From contig JAABQD010000028.1 in assembly GCA_011391635.1 (NCBI GenBank), forward strand, positions 1 to 40,387: a stretch of 40,387 nucleotides of DNA, read 5' to 3'. Origin of the DNA: Sulfurimonas sp. (GTDB lineage: Bacteria > Campylobacterota > Campylobacteria > Campylobacterales > Sulfurimonadaceae). Made by a program: the position numbers and the translations under genes. Position 1 is the stretch's first letter; the number at the start of each line of letters is the position of its first letter. The notes beneath the pieces were generated by a model that saw only the letters and a list, made by a program, of their open reading frames with translations, had not been told where the DNA came from and did no database searches. This document shows, piece after piece, positions 17,468 to 26,603 of this stretch.

Positions 17468-18733
17468 ATGAAGATTTTGATACTAGGAAGTGGTGCGAGA
17501 GAGTACTCTATCGCTCTTGCAATTTTGAGTGAGGGTAAGGGGCACGAGCTTTTTTTTATGCCAGGAAATGGTGCAACTTCGGCACTTGGAACAAACCTAA
17601 ACATTAAAGAGTATGATAAATTAGCAGATTTCGCGAAAGAAAATAACATAGAACTTACAATCGTAGGTCCTGAAGGTCCTCTTGTGGATGGAGTTGTTGA
17701 TGTTTTTAAGGCAAAGGGACTCTCTATTTTTGGACCATCCAAAGAAGCAGCACAGCTTGAGGGCTCAAAAGTTTATATGAAAAACTTTTTGGCAAAATAT
17801 AACATTCCAACTGCTCGCTATATTGAAACAGATTCTATCGAAGATGCTTTCAAATTTACAAATACGCTCACTGCTCCAATCGTTGTTAAAGCAGATGGAC
17901 TTTGCGGTGGAAAGGGCGTCATCATCGCTCAAAATCATGATGAAGCAAAAGTTGCAATCAGCGAAATGCTCAGTGGAAAAAGTTTCGGTGATGCTGGACT
18001 TAAAGTCGTTGTAGAAGAGTTTTTAGATGGCTATGAACTCTCTATGTTCGCTGTTTGTGATGGCGAGGATTACATACTTCTTCCAGCTGCACAAGACCAT
18101 AAAAGATTGCTAGACAACGACCAAGGACCAAATACAGGCGGAATGGGTGCGTATGCTCCAACCCCTTTAGTGGATGAAGTTTTGTATCAAAAAGTGCGAG
18201 AGAGAATTATTCGTCCAACACTTGATGGGATGAAAAAAGAGGGTGCTCCTTTTGAGGGCGTACTTTTTATCGGCATCATGGTTGTCAAAGGTGAGCCGAT
18301 TACCTTAGAATTTAATGTCCGTTTTGGTGACCCTGAATGTGAGATTTTAATGCCACTTATGACTTCAAGTGTGAGTGATATGTTTTATAAAGCTGCTACA
18401 AATCGCCTCGCAGATATAAAAGTGGAATTTTCAAAACAGTTTGCTGTGGGTGTTGTGATGGCAAGTGAAAACTATCCGTACAAAAACTCTACTCCAGCAG
18501 AGATAATCGTCGATGAAGTCCACCACGAAGAGGTAGAAAAATATACGCATATCTCTTACGCAGGTGTGAGTATGGAAGATGGGAAACTCTATGCGGATGG
18601 CGGAAGAGTTTTGGTTTGTGTCGGGCTTGGCGATACGATTAAACAAGCAAGAGACAGAGCGTATATGCGTTGCGGTCAAGTTCATTTTGCAGGTAAAAAA
18701 CTTCGTACAGATATAGCGTATCAGGCACTCTAA
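17468..18733 (+). CDS. purD: Phosphoribosylamine-glycine ligase
   Basis: A 421-residue ATP-grasp enzyme that joins glycine to phosphoribosylamine, the second step of purine synthesis. It shows the N-terminal [15 protein letters not shown], the [20 protein letters not shown] segment, ATP-grasp parts [14 protein letters not shown] and [12 protein letters not shown], the PurD signature [14 protein letters not shown], and metal ligands in [13 protein letters not shown]. Length is normal. It follows the putative 6S RNA by about 65 bases and may share its transcript. The RDD gene starts three bases later. Confidence 0.97.
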   Translation: MKILILGSGAREYSIALAILSEGKGHELFFMPGNGATSALGTNLNIKEYDKLADFAKENNIELTIVGPEGPLVDGVVDVFKAKGLSIFGPSKEAAQLEGSKVYMKNFLAKYNIPTARYIETDSIEDAFKFTNTLTAPIVVKADGLCGGKGVIIAQNHDEAKVAISEMLSGKSFGDAGLKVVVEEFLDGYELSMFAVCDGEDYILLPAAQDHKRLLDNDQGPNTGGMGAYAPTPLVDEVLYQKVRERIIRPTLDGMKKEGAPFEGVLFIGIMVVKGEPITLEFNVRFGDPECEILMPLMTSSVSDMFYKAATNRLADIKVEFSKQFAVGVVMASENYPYKNSTPAEIIVDEVHHEEVEKYTHISYAGVSMEDGKLYADGGRVLVCVGLGDTIKQARDRAYMRCGQVHFAGKKLRTDIAYQAL

Positions 18734-18736
18734 AAA

Positions 18737-19186
18737 ATGAATGAAGAGATAGAGAATAAACTTCATCGTGAAGGTATTACATTAGCAGACATTAAAAAAA
18801 GGGCTATGGCTTTTTTTATAGATGAGACGCTTCTCTCTTTTTTACTTATATTCGCTCTTTGGGACTCTTTTGTCGCTGCAAAAAATGTAGAAGAGATTAT
18901 TAATCTCACAAATACTTTTGTTTTAGAGTATATGGCTATGAAAATTATATATCAAGCTTTTTTTACAATGCAATATGGTGCGACACTTGGAAAAATTGTG
19001 ATGAAAATAAGAGTGATAGAGATTCGTACTCTTCAAAAGCCTCATGTGCTTAGTTCACTCAATCGTGCAATTTTTCGTATAATCAGTGAAACATTTTTTT
19101 ATCTTGGATTTTTATGGGGTATGTTAGACCCATCGCGTCAAACACTTCATGATAAAACTGCAAAAACTTTGGTTGTCAATGCTTAA
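18737..19186 (+). CDS. RDD-family membrane protein
   Basis: A 149-residue membrane protein. After a short charged N-terminus it has the RDD start (IKKRAMAFFIDETLLSFLLIFALW), a second membrane helix around IIYQAFFTMQYGATLGKIVMKIRV, and a third (FRIISETFFYLGFLWGMLDPSRQTLHDKTAKTLVV). The GATLGK motif and the LHDKTAKT end are typical of the family. Function is not established; some relatives affect sodium or lipid handling. It sits between purD (3-base gap) and lptD, whose start it overlaps by eight bases, so co-expression with lptD is likely. Confidence 0.85.
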   Translation: MNEEIENKLHREGITLADIKKRAMAFFIDETLLSFLLIFALWDSFVAAKNVEEIINLTNTFVLEYMAMKIIYQAFFTMQYGATLGKIVMKIRVIEIRTLQKPHVLSSLNRAIFRIISETFFYLGFLWGMLDPSRQTLHDKTAKTLVVNA

Positions 19187-21347
19187 GTTTTTTTCTCTTG
19201 TATTTTTACTTTTTTCATTTGCACATGCCGATGCTGAAGTTGAAATATTTGCTACTGCTATGGATTCACAAGATAGTATCGTTCGTGCTTCTGGCGATGT
19301 TGTCGTTGTCTATAAAGAGTACCATTTAAGTGCAAAAAGAGCGATATATGATAGAAAGAGTGGGGATTTAGAGCTTTTTGACAATATTCGTGCGACACAA
19401 GGTCGCCAGTACCAAGTTTTAGGAAATTACGCAAAATTAAATATAGTAAAAAAAGAGAAAGCATTTAAACCTTTTTTTATGCTTGAGAAAAAGTCTCAAG
19501 TTTGGCTTAGTGCGGATGATGGCTCTATGCAAGATAAAGATTTGGAGATTAAATCTGGCTCTATGAGTGGGTGTAACCCAAATGACCCACTTTGGACCAT
19601 GGAGTTTAGTGCATCGGATTATAATTCAGATACAAAATGGCTCAATCTATATAATACTGTCATTTATCTTTATGATATTCCTGTTATGTACTCTCCTTAT
19701 ATAGGTTTTTCTCTGGACACAACGCGTCGTACTGGGCTCTTGCTTCCAGCTCTTGGAACATCTGAAAATGAGGGTTTTTATTTTCAACAGCCCATCTATA
19801 TTGCAGAACAAAATTGGTGGGATTTAGAGTTACGACCACAGATTAGAACTGTGCGTGGGTATGGAGGGTATTCTACTTTTAGATTTAAAGATAGTGCTAT
19901 CTCTGAGGGTGAGTTTAAAACAGGTTATTTTAAAGAGTACGATAAATATTTTTTAAACAATGATTTAGCAAACGATACGCATTATGGATTTAATTTTAAA
20001 TATAACAATGGGGATGTTGTTAATCAGTGGCTTAAAGTAAATCTTGAAGGACAATCGGGCTTATATATAGATATCAATAGTATGAATGATGTTGATTATA
20101 TTAACTTGGCATCAGGCGATACAATCAATAACACTACAGCTACACAAGTTTTATCTAAAATCAATATGTTTTATAATACAGATGAAGATTATATTGGAGC
20201 TTATTTTAAACACTATCAAGATTTAACAACTCAAAGTAATGAAAATACGCTTCAAAAGCTTCCAACGCTTCAGTACCATGACTATATAGATACTCTATTA
20301 CAAGACCATTTTATCTATAGTTTTGATATACAAAGCAGTAATATCTATAGATATGCCAATAAAAAAGTGGTGCAGACGGATGCTACAATTCCACTCGTTC
20401 TTCAAACATCTATGTTGGATGAATATCTTAATCTTTCGTATAAAACTACTCTTTATGCTCAACATTCAAGCTTTTCAGGAGAGGAGAAAATTCCTACATG
20501 GAGTGAGTACCATGATGGCTATTTGGCAAGAAATTATAATGCGGTAGCTCTTTCGAGTGAGCTCACAAAAGCGTATGATGATTTTACACATGTTGTGAGT
20601 TTTGGATCAAATTACTCTTTTAGTGGAGGAGAAAAGAGAGATGGTTTTTATGATTACAATGATGAATATTGTTCTGATGCACTCAATCAAGAGGATGCAA
20701 GATGTGATTTTTACCGAATCTCTAAAATGCAAGATGTTTTGAAATTTGATTTTTCACAGTATATTTATGACAGTGTAGGAAATCAAATAATTTATCATAG
20801 ATTGTCCCAAGCTATTTTTTATCAAGAGTTTGGAACACAAAATGGAGAGTTAGAGAATGAACTTAGCTATCAAATTACGAGTAATCTTAACTTTTATAAT
20901 AATACATTTTATAATTATGATGAAAATTCTTTCTCGAAACTCTCAAATCAGCTTACTTATGGTATAGATGGGCTTAACTTTTCTCTTGGACATTTGTATA
21001 AAGATACTTTTTTGGATGCATACAGCGGATATACTCCTTATGCAAGTTATCTCACTTCGAGGGCTTCGTATGCATATAATACACACTATCTGTATCATGT
21101 TGATTATGCGTATGATATAGAGAGAAGTCTCAAAAAGAAAGCTGAGATAGGGTTTATATATAGAAAAAGATGTTGGGATTTTGGAATGCGATATGTTGAA
21201 AATAACAGACCGGTATTGTCAAAATTAGGAACTACAGAGAATTCTATTTTTGATAGATATATTTTCTTTACAGTAGCCTTGAAACCTCTAATGTCTTCAG
21301 GAAGTGGTTCTTCTGAATTTGCGGTAAATCTTCCTGAAGGATTTTGA
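19179..21347 (+). CDS. lptD: LPS-assembly outer-membrane protein LptD
   Basis: A 722-residue beta-barrel protein that inserts lipopolysaccharide into the outer leaflet. The signal peptide (1-16, MLKFFSLVFLLFSFAHA) supports the start at 19179 over 19149. The LptA-like jellyroll (about 20-120) shows DSIVRASGDVVVVYKEYHLSAKRAIYDRKSGDLELFDNI. The barrel follows, with the LptD signature PVMYSPYIGFSLDTTRRTGLLLP. Four cysteines (132, 498, 509, 665) could form the disulfides that link the two domains in this family, though spacing differs from E. coli. A small LptM-like lipoprotein at 11871 might assist. A hairpin follows the stop. Confidence 0.93.
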   Translation: MLKFFSLVFLLFSFAHADAEVEIFATAMDSQDSIVRASGDVVVVYKEYHLSAKRAIYDRKSGDLELFDNIRATQGRQYQVLGNYAKLNIVKKEKAFKPFFMLEKKSQVWLSADDGSMQDKDLEIKSGSMSGCNPNDPLWTMEFSASDYNSDTKWLNLYNTVIYLYDIPVMYSPYIGFSLDTTRRTGLLLPALGTSENEGFYFQQPIYIAEQNWWDLELRPQIRTVRGYGGYSTFRFKDSAISEGEFKTGYFKEYDKYFLNNDLANDTHYGFNFKYNNGDVVNQWLKVNLEGQSGLYIDINSMNDVDYINLASGDTINNTTATQVLSKINMFYNTDEDYIGAYFKHYQDLTTQSNENTLQKLPTLQYHDYIDTLLQDHFIYSFDIQSSNIYRYANKKVVQTDATIPLVLQTSMLDEYLNLSYKTTLYAQHSSFSGEEKIPTWSEYHDGYLARNYNAVALSSELTKAYDDFTHVVSFGSNYSFSGGEKRDGFYDYNDEYCSDALNQEDARCDFYRISKMQDVLKFDFSQYIYDSVGNQIIYHRLSQAIFYQEFGTQNGELENELSYQITSNLNFYNNTFYNYDENSFSKLSNQLTYGIDGLNFSLGHLYKDTFLDAYSGYTPYASYLTSRASYAYNTHYLYHVDYAYDIERSLKKKAEIGFIYRKRCWDFGMRYVENNRPVLSKLGTTENSIFDRYIFFTVALKPLMSSGSGSSEFAVNLPEGF

Positions 21348-21373
21348 TTAAGATAGAAAAAAATGTGAGAGTT

Positions 21374-21397
21374 GATTTGAGAAATATCTCAAATTTT
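21374..21397 (+). terminator. Hairpin after lptD
   Basis: TTTGAGA (21376-21382) pairs with TCTCAAA (21387-21393) across an AATA loop; the stem extends by two more weak pairs, and TTTT follows. It lies between lptD and pnp and fits a weak intrinsic terminator or attenuator. Confidence 0.5.
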
Positions 21398-21432
21398 GGA
21401 GTAAAAAGATTCAAACCAACAAGGAGAAAAAG

Positions 21433-23601
21433 TTGAAATATGATGTGAAATTAGAGTTAGAAAATAGAGTCGAAGAGTATTCATTTGGAGCGGTTGCAAA
21501 ACAGGCAAATGGTACAGCATGGGTAAAATCTGGAGATACAGTTATTTTAGCGACTGTGGTTATAGATGAAACAGAAATTGTCAAAGATGATTTTTTACCA
21601 CTTACCGTACAGTATATAGAAAAATCTTACGCAGCAGGAAAAATTCCTGGAGGATTTTTCAAAAGAGAGACTAAGCCAAGTGATTTTGAAACTTTAACAT
21701 CTCGCATCGTTGACCGCTCTCTGCGTCCACTCTTCCCAAAAGGGTTTGGATATCCAACACAAATTACTATTATGGTATTTAGTGCAGATAAAGAGTCCGA
21801 TTTGCAAGTTCTAGCACTCAATGCTGCTTCAGCTGCACTTTATGTTTCTGATATAGATATTAATACCTCTGTGGGTGGTGTAAGAGCTGCTAAAATTGAA
21901 GGGGCTTTAGTTTTAAATCCAACCCTCTCACAGCTCAAAAACTCTACGCTTGATTTGTATCTCTCTGGAACAAAGAGTGATCTTCTTATGATTGAGATGC
22001 GTTCGGTTGGTGGGGAGAAAATTCAGATGAGTGATATGTTGCTTGACCCTATGCTTGACCCAACAATGGCACCACTTATGCTCTCTTCTCACACCTCAAA
22101 TGCAATTTCTGAAGAGGAGTTGATAGAAGTTTTTGAAAAAACTCAGACAGCTCTTTTTGCAATGAATACACACTATGAAGAGGCATTCGCTCCCTATAAG
22201 AAACAGACACAAGCGATAGAATACAAAGCACACTCTATTAATGAAGTGATGGTAGAGTATGTGAGAAATGTCCACATGCCAGATATTAAGTCAGCAATGA
22301 ATCAGATGGCAAAATCAGAACGCTCAACAGCTCTTAGACAACTCAGAAAAAAAATCATGTTAGAACAAGAGGCTTGGGATGAGTTAGAGCTTAAAGATGC
22401 AATTGAAAAGGTAAAAAAAGAGCAGGTTCGAGGACAAATTTTAAATGAAAGAGTTCGAGCGGATGGGAGAAGTTTAAAAGAGATACGACCAATTTCTATA
22501 AGCACGAATGTTCTTCCAAAAGCACATGCATCTTGTCTTTTTACAAGGGGACAAACACAGGCATTGGTTATTTTGACGATGGGTGGAGCAAAAGATGGGC
22601 AGATGTTTGAAAACCTTACAGATGAGGGAACGCAAAACGAAAACTTTATGGTGCACTACAATTTTCCAGGCTTTAGCGTAGGCGAAGCTTCTCCAATAAT
22701 GGGTACAAAACGAAGAGAGCTTGGTCATGGAAATTTAGCAAAAAGAGCCTTAGAGCCTATCGTTAATTTAAGTGGACAAACTATTCGTTTGGTTTCTGAG
22801 ATTTTAGAGTCCAACGGCTCTTCCTCAATGGCTACAGTTTGTGGCGGATATATGGCACTTAAAGCCGCAGATATAGATACAAGTGACACAATCGCTGGGA
22901 TTGCTATGGGAATGGTAAGTGAGGGTGACAAGTACGCAATTCTTTCAGATATTATGGGACTAGAAGATCACGATGGAGATATGGATTTTAAAGTCACTGG
23001 CTCTAAAGATGGGATCACTGCAATGCAGATGGATATTAAACTAGGCGGTATTAGTTTAGATGTTCTCAAAGAAGCACTCTACCAAGCAAAAGAGGGACGT
23101 GCACATATTATTGATATCATGCTTGAAGCCCAAAAAAGCATAGAGTTTAATGATGGTGTTTTACCAAGTACAGACTTTTTTCACATTGACCCTAGTTTTA
23201 TAGGTGATATTATCGGTCAAGCTGGAAAAACAATTCGTGAAATTATAGAGAAGTTTGAAGTGGCAATTGACATCGATAAAAAAGATGGCAAAGTCAAAGT
23301 AACTGGAAAAAATAAACTTGGTGTCGAGGGTGCAAGAAAACATATAGAAGGTATTGTAAGCACACCAAAACAAGCGAAAATCAAATATGAAGTCGGACAA
23401 AAATATGAGGGTAGTGTGAAGAAAATAGTTGAATTTGGAGCATTTATAGAGCTTCCAGATGGAACGGATGGACTTTTACATATCTCAAAAATTTCTGAAA
23501 AAAGAGTAGAAAAAATATCGGATATTTTCAAAGAAGGCGATAAAGTCACAGTAGAAATTTTAGAGTTTAAGGGCAATAAAATCTCTTTAGGCTTAGTGTA
23601 G
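21433..23601 (+). CDS. pnp: Polyribonucleotide nucleotidyltransferase
   Basis: A 722-residue PNPase, the phosphorolytic 3'-5' exoribonuclease of the RNA degradosome. It has two RNase PH-like domains: the first with FFKRETKPSDFETLTSRIVDRSLRPLFP, the second with ADGRSLKEIRPIS, LFTRGQTQAL and KRRELGHGNLAKRAL. A KH domain follows (FIGDIIGQAGKTIREIIEKF), then a C-terminal S1 domain (GQKYEGSVKKIVEFGAFIELPDGTDGLLHISKIS). The start is TTG with AAGGAG six bases upstream; the nearby ATG is out of frame. One motif copy is read as VHMPD (22272). An inverted motif pair follows the stop. Confidence 0.97.
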   Translation: MKYDVKLELENRVEEYSFGAVAKQANGTAWVKSGDTVILATVVIDETEIVKDDFLPLTVQYIEKSYAAGKIPGGFFKRETKPSDFETLTSRIVDRSLRPLFPKGFGYPTQITIMVFSADKESDLQVLALNAASAALYVSDIDINTSVGGVRAAKIEGALVLNPTLSQLKNSTLDLYLSGTKSDLLMIEMRSVGGEKIQMSDMLLDPMLDPTMAPLMLSSHTSNAISEEELIEVFEKTQTALFAMNTHYEEAFAPYKKQTQAIEYKAHSINEVMVEYVRNVHMPDIKSAMNQMAKSERSTALRQLRKKIMLEQEAWDELELKDAIEKVKKEQVRGQILNERVRADGRSLKEIRPISISTNVLPKAHASCLFTRGQTQALVILTMGGAKDGQMFENLTDEGTQNENFMVHYNFPGFSVGEASPIMGTKRRELGHGNLAKRALEPIVNLSGQTIRLVSEILESNGSSSMATVCGGYMALKAADIDTSDTIAGIAMGMVSEGDKYAILSDIMGLEDHDGDMDFKVTGSKDGITAMQMDIKLGGISLDVLKEALYQAKEGRAHIIDIMLEAQKSIEFNDGVLPSTDFFHIDPSFIGDIIGQAGKTIREIIEKFEVAIDIDKKDGKVKVTGKNKLGVEGARKHIEGIVSTPKQAKIKYEVGQKYEGSVKKIVEFGAFIELPDGTDGLLHISKISEKRVEKISDIFKEGDKVTVEILEFKGNKISLGLV

Positions 23602-23609
23602 AGAATTTT

Positions 23610-23646
23610 TTGGCATGTGGAACGAAAAATTATTTCCACATGCCAA
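23610..23646. repeat. Perfect inverted pair of the dispersed motif after pnp
   Basis: TTGGCATGTGGAA (23610-23622) and TTCCACATGCCAA (23634-23646) are exact reverse complements, separated by 11 bases. Each arm is the full 13-base consensus. The hairpin starts nine bases after the pnp stop. Neither strand has a T run after it, so termination would be weak or factor-aided. It may protect the pnp 3' end, or simply be a double uptake-type site. Confidence 0.93.
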
Positions 23647-23799
23647 GCTACTTTAATAAAACATTTAGCAGAATTTATATAAACTTCCGCCAGTCAAATT
23701 TTAGTAGGGAAATTTTTGCATTTATGTAGAAATTGCTATATTCTTTTGGATATGGTTACGCTAGCCGAAAAAGTTTGAAAACAAATAATGGAGATAAAT

Positions 23800-24114
23800 A
23801 TGAAAAAAATTCTTTTCTTAATGGTAGCATTCGCTGCTGCTGCATTCGCTGCTGATGGTGAAGTTGCAAACCAAACTTTAAAAGCATACTCAATGATCGC
23901 TGCTGGTCTTGGTCTTGGTCTTGCTGCATTAGGTGGAGCTATCGGTATGGGTCATACTGCTGCTGCAACTATCGCTGGTACAGCTCGTAACCCAGGTTTA
24001 GGTGCTAAACTTATGACTACGATGTTTATTGCTCTTGCGATGATCGAAGCTCAAGTTATCTATGCACTTGTAATTGCTCTTATAGCACTTTACGCAAACC
24101 CATACTTAGGTTAA
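23800..24114 (+). CDS. atpE: ATP synthase F0 subunit c
   Basis: A 104-residue proteolipid of the F0 ring. The start at 23800 has GGAG (23790-23793) well placed; an ATG at 23788 is unlikely. Residues 1-17 look like a cleavable signal peptide (MKKILFLMVAFAAAAFA), an extension also seen in Helicobacter AtpE. Two membrane helices follow, joined by the polar loop GTARNPG (60-66). The ion-binding carboxylate is Glu83 in MIEAQVIY. The sodium-type Gln/Ser ligands are absent, so proton coupling is likely. The gene stands alone, away from the other atp genes, as is usual in this phylum. Use of Ala/Gly codons is that of a highly expressed gene. Confidence 0.96.
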   Translation: MKKILFLMVAFAAAAFAADGEVANQTLKAYSMIAAGLGLGLAALGGAIGMGHTAAATIAGTARNPGLGAKLMTTMFIALAMIEAQVIYALVIALIALYANPYLG

Positions 24115-24132
24115 TCAACTTAAGTAATCTAT

Positions 24133-24152
24133 AAAGCACCTTCGGGTGTTTT
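24133..24152 (+). terminator. Intrinsic terminator of atpE
   Basis: AAAGCACC (24133-24140), a TTCG tetraloop, then GGTGTTTT (24145-24152): an eight-base stem with a T-rich end. It lies 18 bases after the atpE stop and 11 before the tRNA gene. Confidence 0.75.
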
Positions 24153-24163
24153 AACCTCTAAAT

Positions 24164-24248
24164 GCGACCGTGGTGGAACGGTAGACACACTACCTTGAGG
24201 TGGTAGCGCCCTACGGGTGTGGGAGTTCAAATCTCCCCGGTCGCACCA
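24164..24248 (+). tRNA. tRNA-Leu (anticodon GAG)
   Basis: The acceptor stem GCGACCG pairs with CGGTCGC and is followed by an encoded ACCA end. The anticodon stem CTACC/GGTAG encloses the loop TTGAGGT with anticodon GAG, which reads CUC and CUU. A long variable arm (around CGCCCTACGGGTGTG) marks a class II tRNA, as expected for leucine. The T loop is TTCAAAT. The tRNA is complete at about 85 bases. Confidence 0.97.
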
Positions 24249-24261
24249 TTTTTACAATCCT

Positions 24262-24519
24262 TCAAATTTCATTATTATTCCACGCTCTAATTGCATCAAT
24301 TAAATTTTCAAATCCATTCACTTTTCCAATAATAAAAATTTCATTCAAGACATAGCAACACACATCACCATTTTGCTCTAGCAAAAAAAGAGCGTATTCA
24401 TCTTCGGCTCTTATATCCTTGGATAAAACTCGCATCCCATCTACGACATCGTTTACATTGGGGATATCATCGTACTCAACATTGAGTAATTTTCTTCCAT
24501 CACTTATATATACACTCAT
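24262..24519 (-). CDS. Small hypothetical protein
   Basis: An 85-residue acidic protein that I do not recognise. It begins MSVYISDGRKLLNVEYDDIPNVNDVV and is predicted to alternate beta strands and helices (EYALFLLEQNGDVCCYVLNEIFIIGKVNGFENLIDAIRAW), with no signal peptide or membrane helix. I choose the ATG at 24519 because AAAGAG lies six bases before it; the ATG at 24525 would touch that site. It is divergent from the phosphatase gene at 24595 and faces the tRNA. Codon use looks native. It is plausible as a real gene, as there is no competing frame here. Confidence 0.6.
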   Translation of the reverse strand: MSVYISDGRKLLNVEYDDIPNVNDVVDGMRVLSKDIRAEDEYALFLLEQNGDVCCYVLNEIFIIGKVNGFENLIDAIRAWNNNEI

Positions 24520-24594
24520 TTTCATCTCTTTATTAAGGCATTTTCAAATAAAATAATTTTCAAAATTGTATAATTTATAAACTTTGGAAATACT

Positions 24595-25035
24595 ATGAAA
24601 TCGATACTTTTTGTCTGTTTAGGAAATATCTGTCGCTCTCCAATCGCTGATGGGTGTGCAAAAAAATATGTGTTAGAAAATGGTCTTGATATCAAAATTG
24701 ACTCTGCAGGGACAGGAAGTTGGCATGTGGGAGAAGCACCATGTGCAAACTCGATTAAAGTAGCTAAAAAATATGGTGTAAATATTTCAAATCTTAGAGC
24801 AAGGCAAGTAACAAAAAGTGATTTTGATAATTTTGATTTGATTATTGCATTGGATGAGAGCAATTATAGAGATTTGGAGCGTTTAGGAGCAAAAAATCTG
24901 GTAAAACTTGGCATATATGGGCATAATGGTGCAGATGTGCCTGATCCCTATTTTTTTAAAGAGTATGATGGATTTGTTAAAGTATTTAAGATGATAGATG
25001 AATGTGTAAGCAATCTATTCGCAGAGATAAAGTAG
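24595..25035 (+). CDS. Low-molecular-weight protein-tyrosine phosphatase
   Basis: A 146-residue cytoplasmic phosphatase of the arsenate reductase-like fold. The P-loop VCLGNICRSP has nucleophile Cys8 and Arg14. The general acid Asp117 lies in DVPDPYF. The middle shows the usual DSAGTGSWHVGEAPCANSI and the LIIALDESNYRDL segment. In bacteria such enzymes often balance a tyrosine kinase of polysaccharide export, but no such kinase is seen here. It precedes cysK by 21 bases. A motif copy (24722) gives SWHVGE, which overlaps a normally conserved SxGTxxWHxGxxxd region, so the protein could favour it here. Confidence 0.93.
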   Translation: MKSILFVCLGNICRSPIADGCAKKYVLENGLDIKIDSAGTGSWHVGEAPCANSIKVAKKYGVNISNLRARQVTKSDFDNFDLIIALDESNYRDLERLGAKNLVKLGIYGHNGADVPDPYFFKEYDGFVKVFKMIDECVSNLFAEIK

Positions 25036-25056
25036 AATGGCAAAAGAGGAGTTTTT

Positions 25057-25986
25057 ATGAAAATAGCAAAAAATATTACAGAACTTATCGGCAATACCCC
25101 ACTTGTCAGGTTGAATAAGCCTTCAGCACTTTGTGGTGCGACCATCTTGGGCAAATGCGAGTTTATGAATCCTACGAGTTCTGTCAAAGATAGAATCGGT
25201 TTTAATATGATAAAAAGAGCGATGGAAGCGGGTGAGATTACAGAAAATACAACTATTATTGAGCCAACAAGTGGCAATACAGGCATAGCACTCGCTGCAA
25301 ACTGTGCGGCACAAAATCTAAAACTTATTTTGACTATGCCTGAATCTATGAGCATCGAGAGACGCAATTTGCTCAAAGCTCTTGGTGCAACGCTCGTTTT
25401 AACCCCTGCTGCAAAAGGGATGAGTGGAGCGATAGCTGAGGCAGTTGCACTGCAAAAGAACACTCCAAACAGCATCATATTACAGCAGTTTCAAAACAAA
25501 TTTAACCCTGAAATCCATATGCTTACAACTGCAGTGGAGATTCTTCGTGATACAGAGAAAAATATTGATGCTTTTGTAGCGGCAGTTGGCACGGGTGGAA
25601 CACTCACGGGTACATCAAAAGTGCTAAAAGAGGAAGTACCATATATCGCAATTTTTGCTGTGGAGCCCGATGCTTCTGCTGTTTTATCTGGAGAAGCTCC
25701 TGCTCCTCATATGATTCAAGGAATAGGAGCTGGTTTTATTCCTGATATTTTGGATGTCACTCTTTATGGTGAAGTAATTCGCGTTAGGAATGAAGATGCA
25801 ATTAATACAGCAAAAATGTTAGCAAGAGAGGAGGGTTTGCTTGTTGGAATTTCAGCAGGTGCAAATGTATGGGCAACCATGCAAGTAGCTTCACGAGCTG
25901 AGTTTCAGGGCAAAACATTGGTTACTATTTTGTGTGACACTGGCGAAAGATATTTAAGTACGGCACTTTTTAAAGAAGATGAATAG
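25057..25986 (+). CDS. cysK: Cysteine synthase (O-acetylserine sulfhydrylase)
   Basis: A 309-residue PLP enzyme that makes cysteine from O-acetylserine and sulfide. The PLP lysine is Lys44 in NPTSSVKDRIG. The substrate loop TSGNTG is at 71-76. The phosphate-binding GTGGTLTG and the late GISAGAN and LCDTGERYLST motifs are all present. Length and pattern favour CysK over CysM. GAGG precedes the ATG by about eight bases. Its end overlaps the aminotransferase gene by eight bases. Confidence 0.95.
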   Translation: MKIAKNITELIGNTPLVRLNKPSALCGATILGKCEFMNPTSSVKDRIGFNMIKRAMEAGEITENTTIIEPTSGNTGIALAANCAAQNLKLILTMPESMSIERRNLLKALGATLVLTPAAKGMSGAIAEAVALQKNTPNSIILQQFQNKFNPEIHMLTTAVEILRDTEKNIDAFVAAVGTGGTLTGTSKVLKEEVPYIAIFAVEPDASAVLSGEAPAPHMIQGIGAGFIPDILDVTLYGEVIRVRNEDAINTAKMLAREEGLLVGISAGANVWATMQVASRAEFQGKTLVTILCDTGERYLSTALFKEDE

Positions 25987-26575
25987 TTATTTTGAAACTA
26001 TCAAGGTGATGGATGGGAAAATTTTCCACATGCCATACCATCAAAAACGCTACGAGAGTGTTCTAAAAGCTCTTGGTATCCAAGAGGTACAAAATCTCCA
26101 AGAACTTATTGAGCCACCAAAGTATGGGCTTTATAAATGCCGTCTTGTTTACACTCCACATGCCAAGAGTTCCTCGGCAGTAATTACAACTTCTTTTCAT
26201 GAGTACAAAAAGAGAGAGATAAGCTCTTTAAAGTTGATTTTTAATAACAATGTAGATTACGTTTTCAAATCAACTAACAGAGAAGCACTTGATACGCTTT
26301 ATGCTCAAAGAGGGGAGGGTGATGATGTACTTCTCATAAAAAATTTACTGGTTACAGATACAACTATTGCAAATATTGCTTTTTATAGAAATGGCATGTG
26401 GACAACTCCAAAAGAGCCTCTGCTTAAAGGTACAACAAGAGCAAGACTTTTAGAAGAGGGGCAAATTGTAGAAGCCGAGATTAAAGTAAATGAGCTGAGA
26501 ACTTTCTCTAAAGTAGCACTTCTCAATGCAATGATAGATTTTGATGTACTTGAAAAATGTGATTTCTTGATATAA
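25979..26575 (+). CDS. Aminotransferase class IV (PabC-like)
   Basis: A 198-residue PLP protein of the fold-type IV group, which includes 4-amino-4-deoxychorismate lyase (PabC) and branched-chain aminotransferase. It is short for the group (PabC is about 270) but keeps YFETIKVMDGKIFHMPYHQKRYE at the start, the likely PLP lysine in YVFKSTNREALD, and the late TTIANIAFYRNGMWTTPKEPLLKGTTRARLL. A PabC role in folate synthesis is the best guess; substrate cannot be read from sequence. It is coupled to cysK by overlap. Three motif copies lie inside (26026, 26156, 26393), read as FHMPY, TPHAK and GMW. Confidence 0.85.
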   Translation: MNSYFETIKVMDGKIFHMPYHQKRYESVLKALGIQEVQNLQELIEPPKYGLYKCRLVYTPHAKSSSAVITTSFHEYKKREISSLKLIFNNNVDYVFKSTNREALDTLYAQRGEGDDVLLIKNLLVTDTTIANIAFYRNGMWTTPKEPLLKGTTRARLLEEGQIVEAEIKVNELRTFSKVALLNAMIDFDVLEKCDFLI

Positions 26576-26603
26576 TGCTATCAATCAATATAAGGAATTT
26601 CAA

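Noticed and set aside
24164..24519. A mobile-element insertion at tRNA-Leu
   Set aside because: No integrase, no repeated tRNA 3' end and no shift in base composition are seen near the tRNA.
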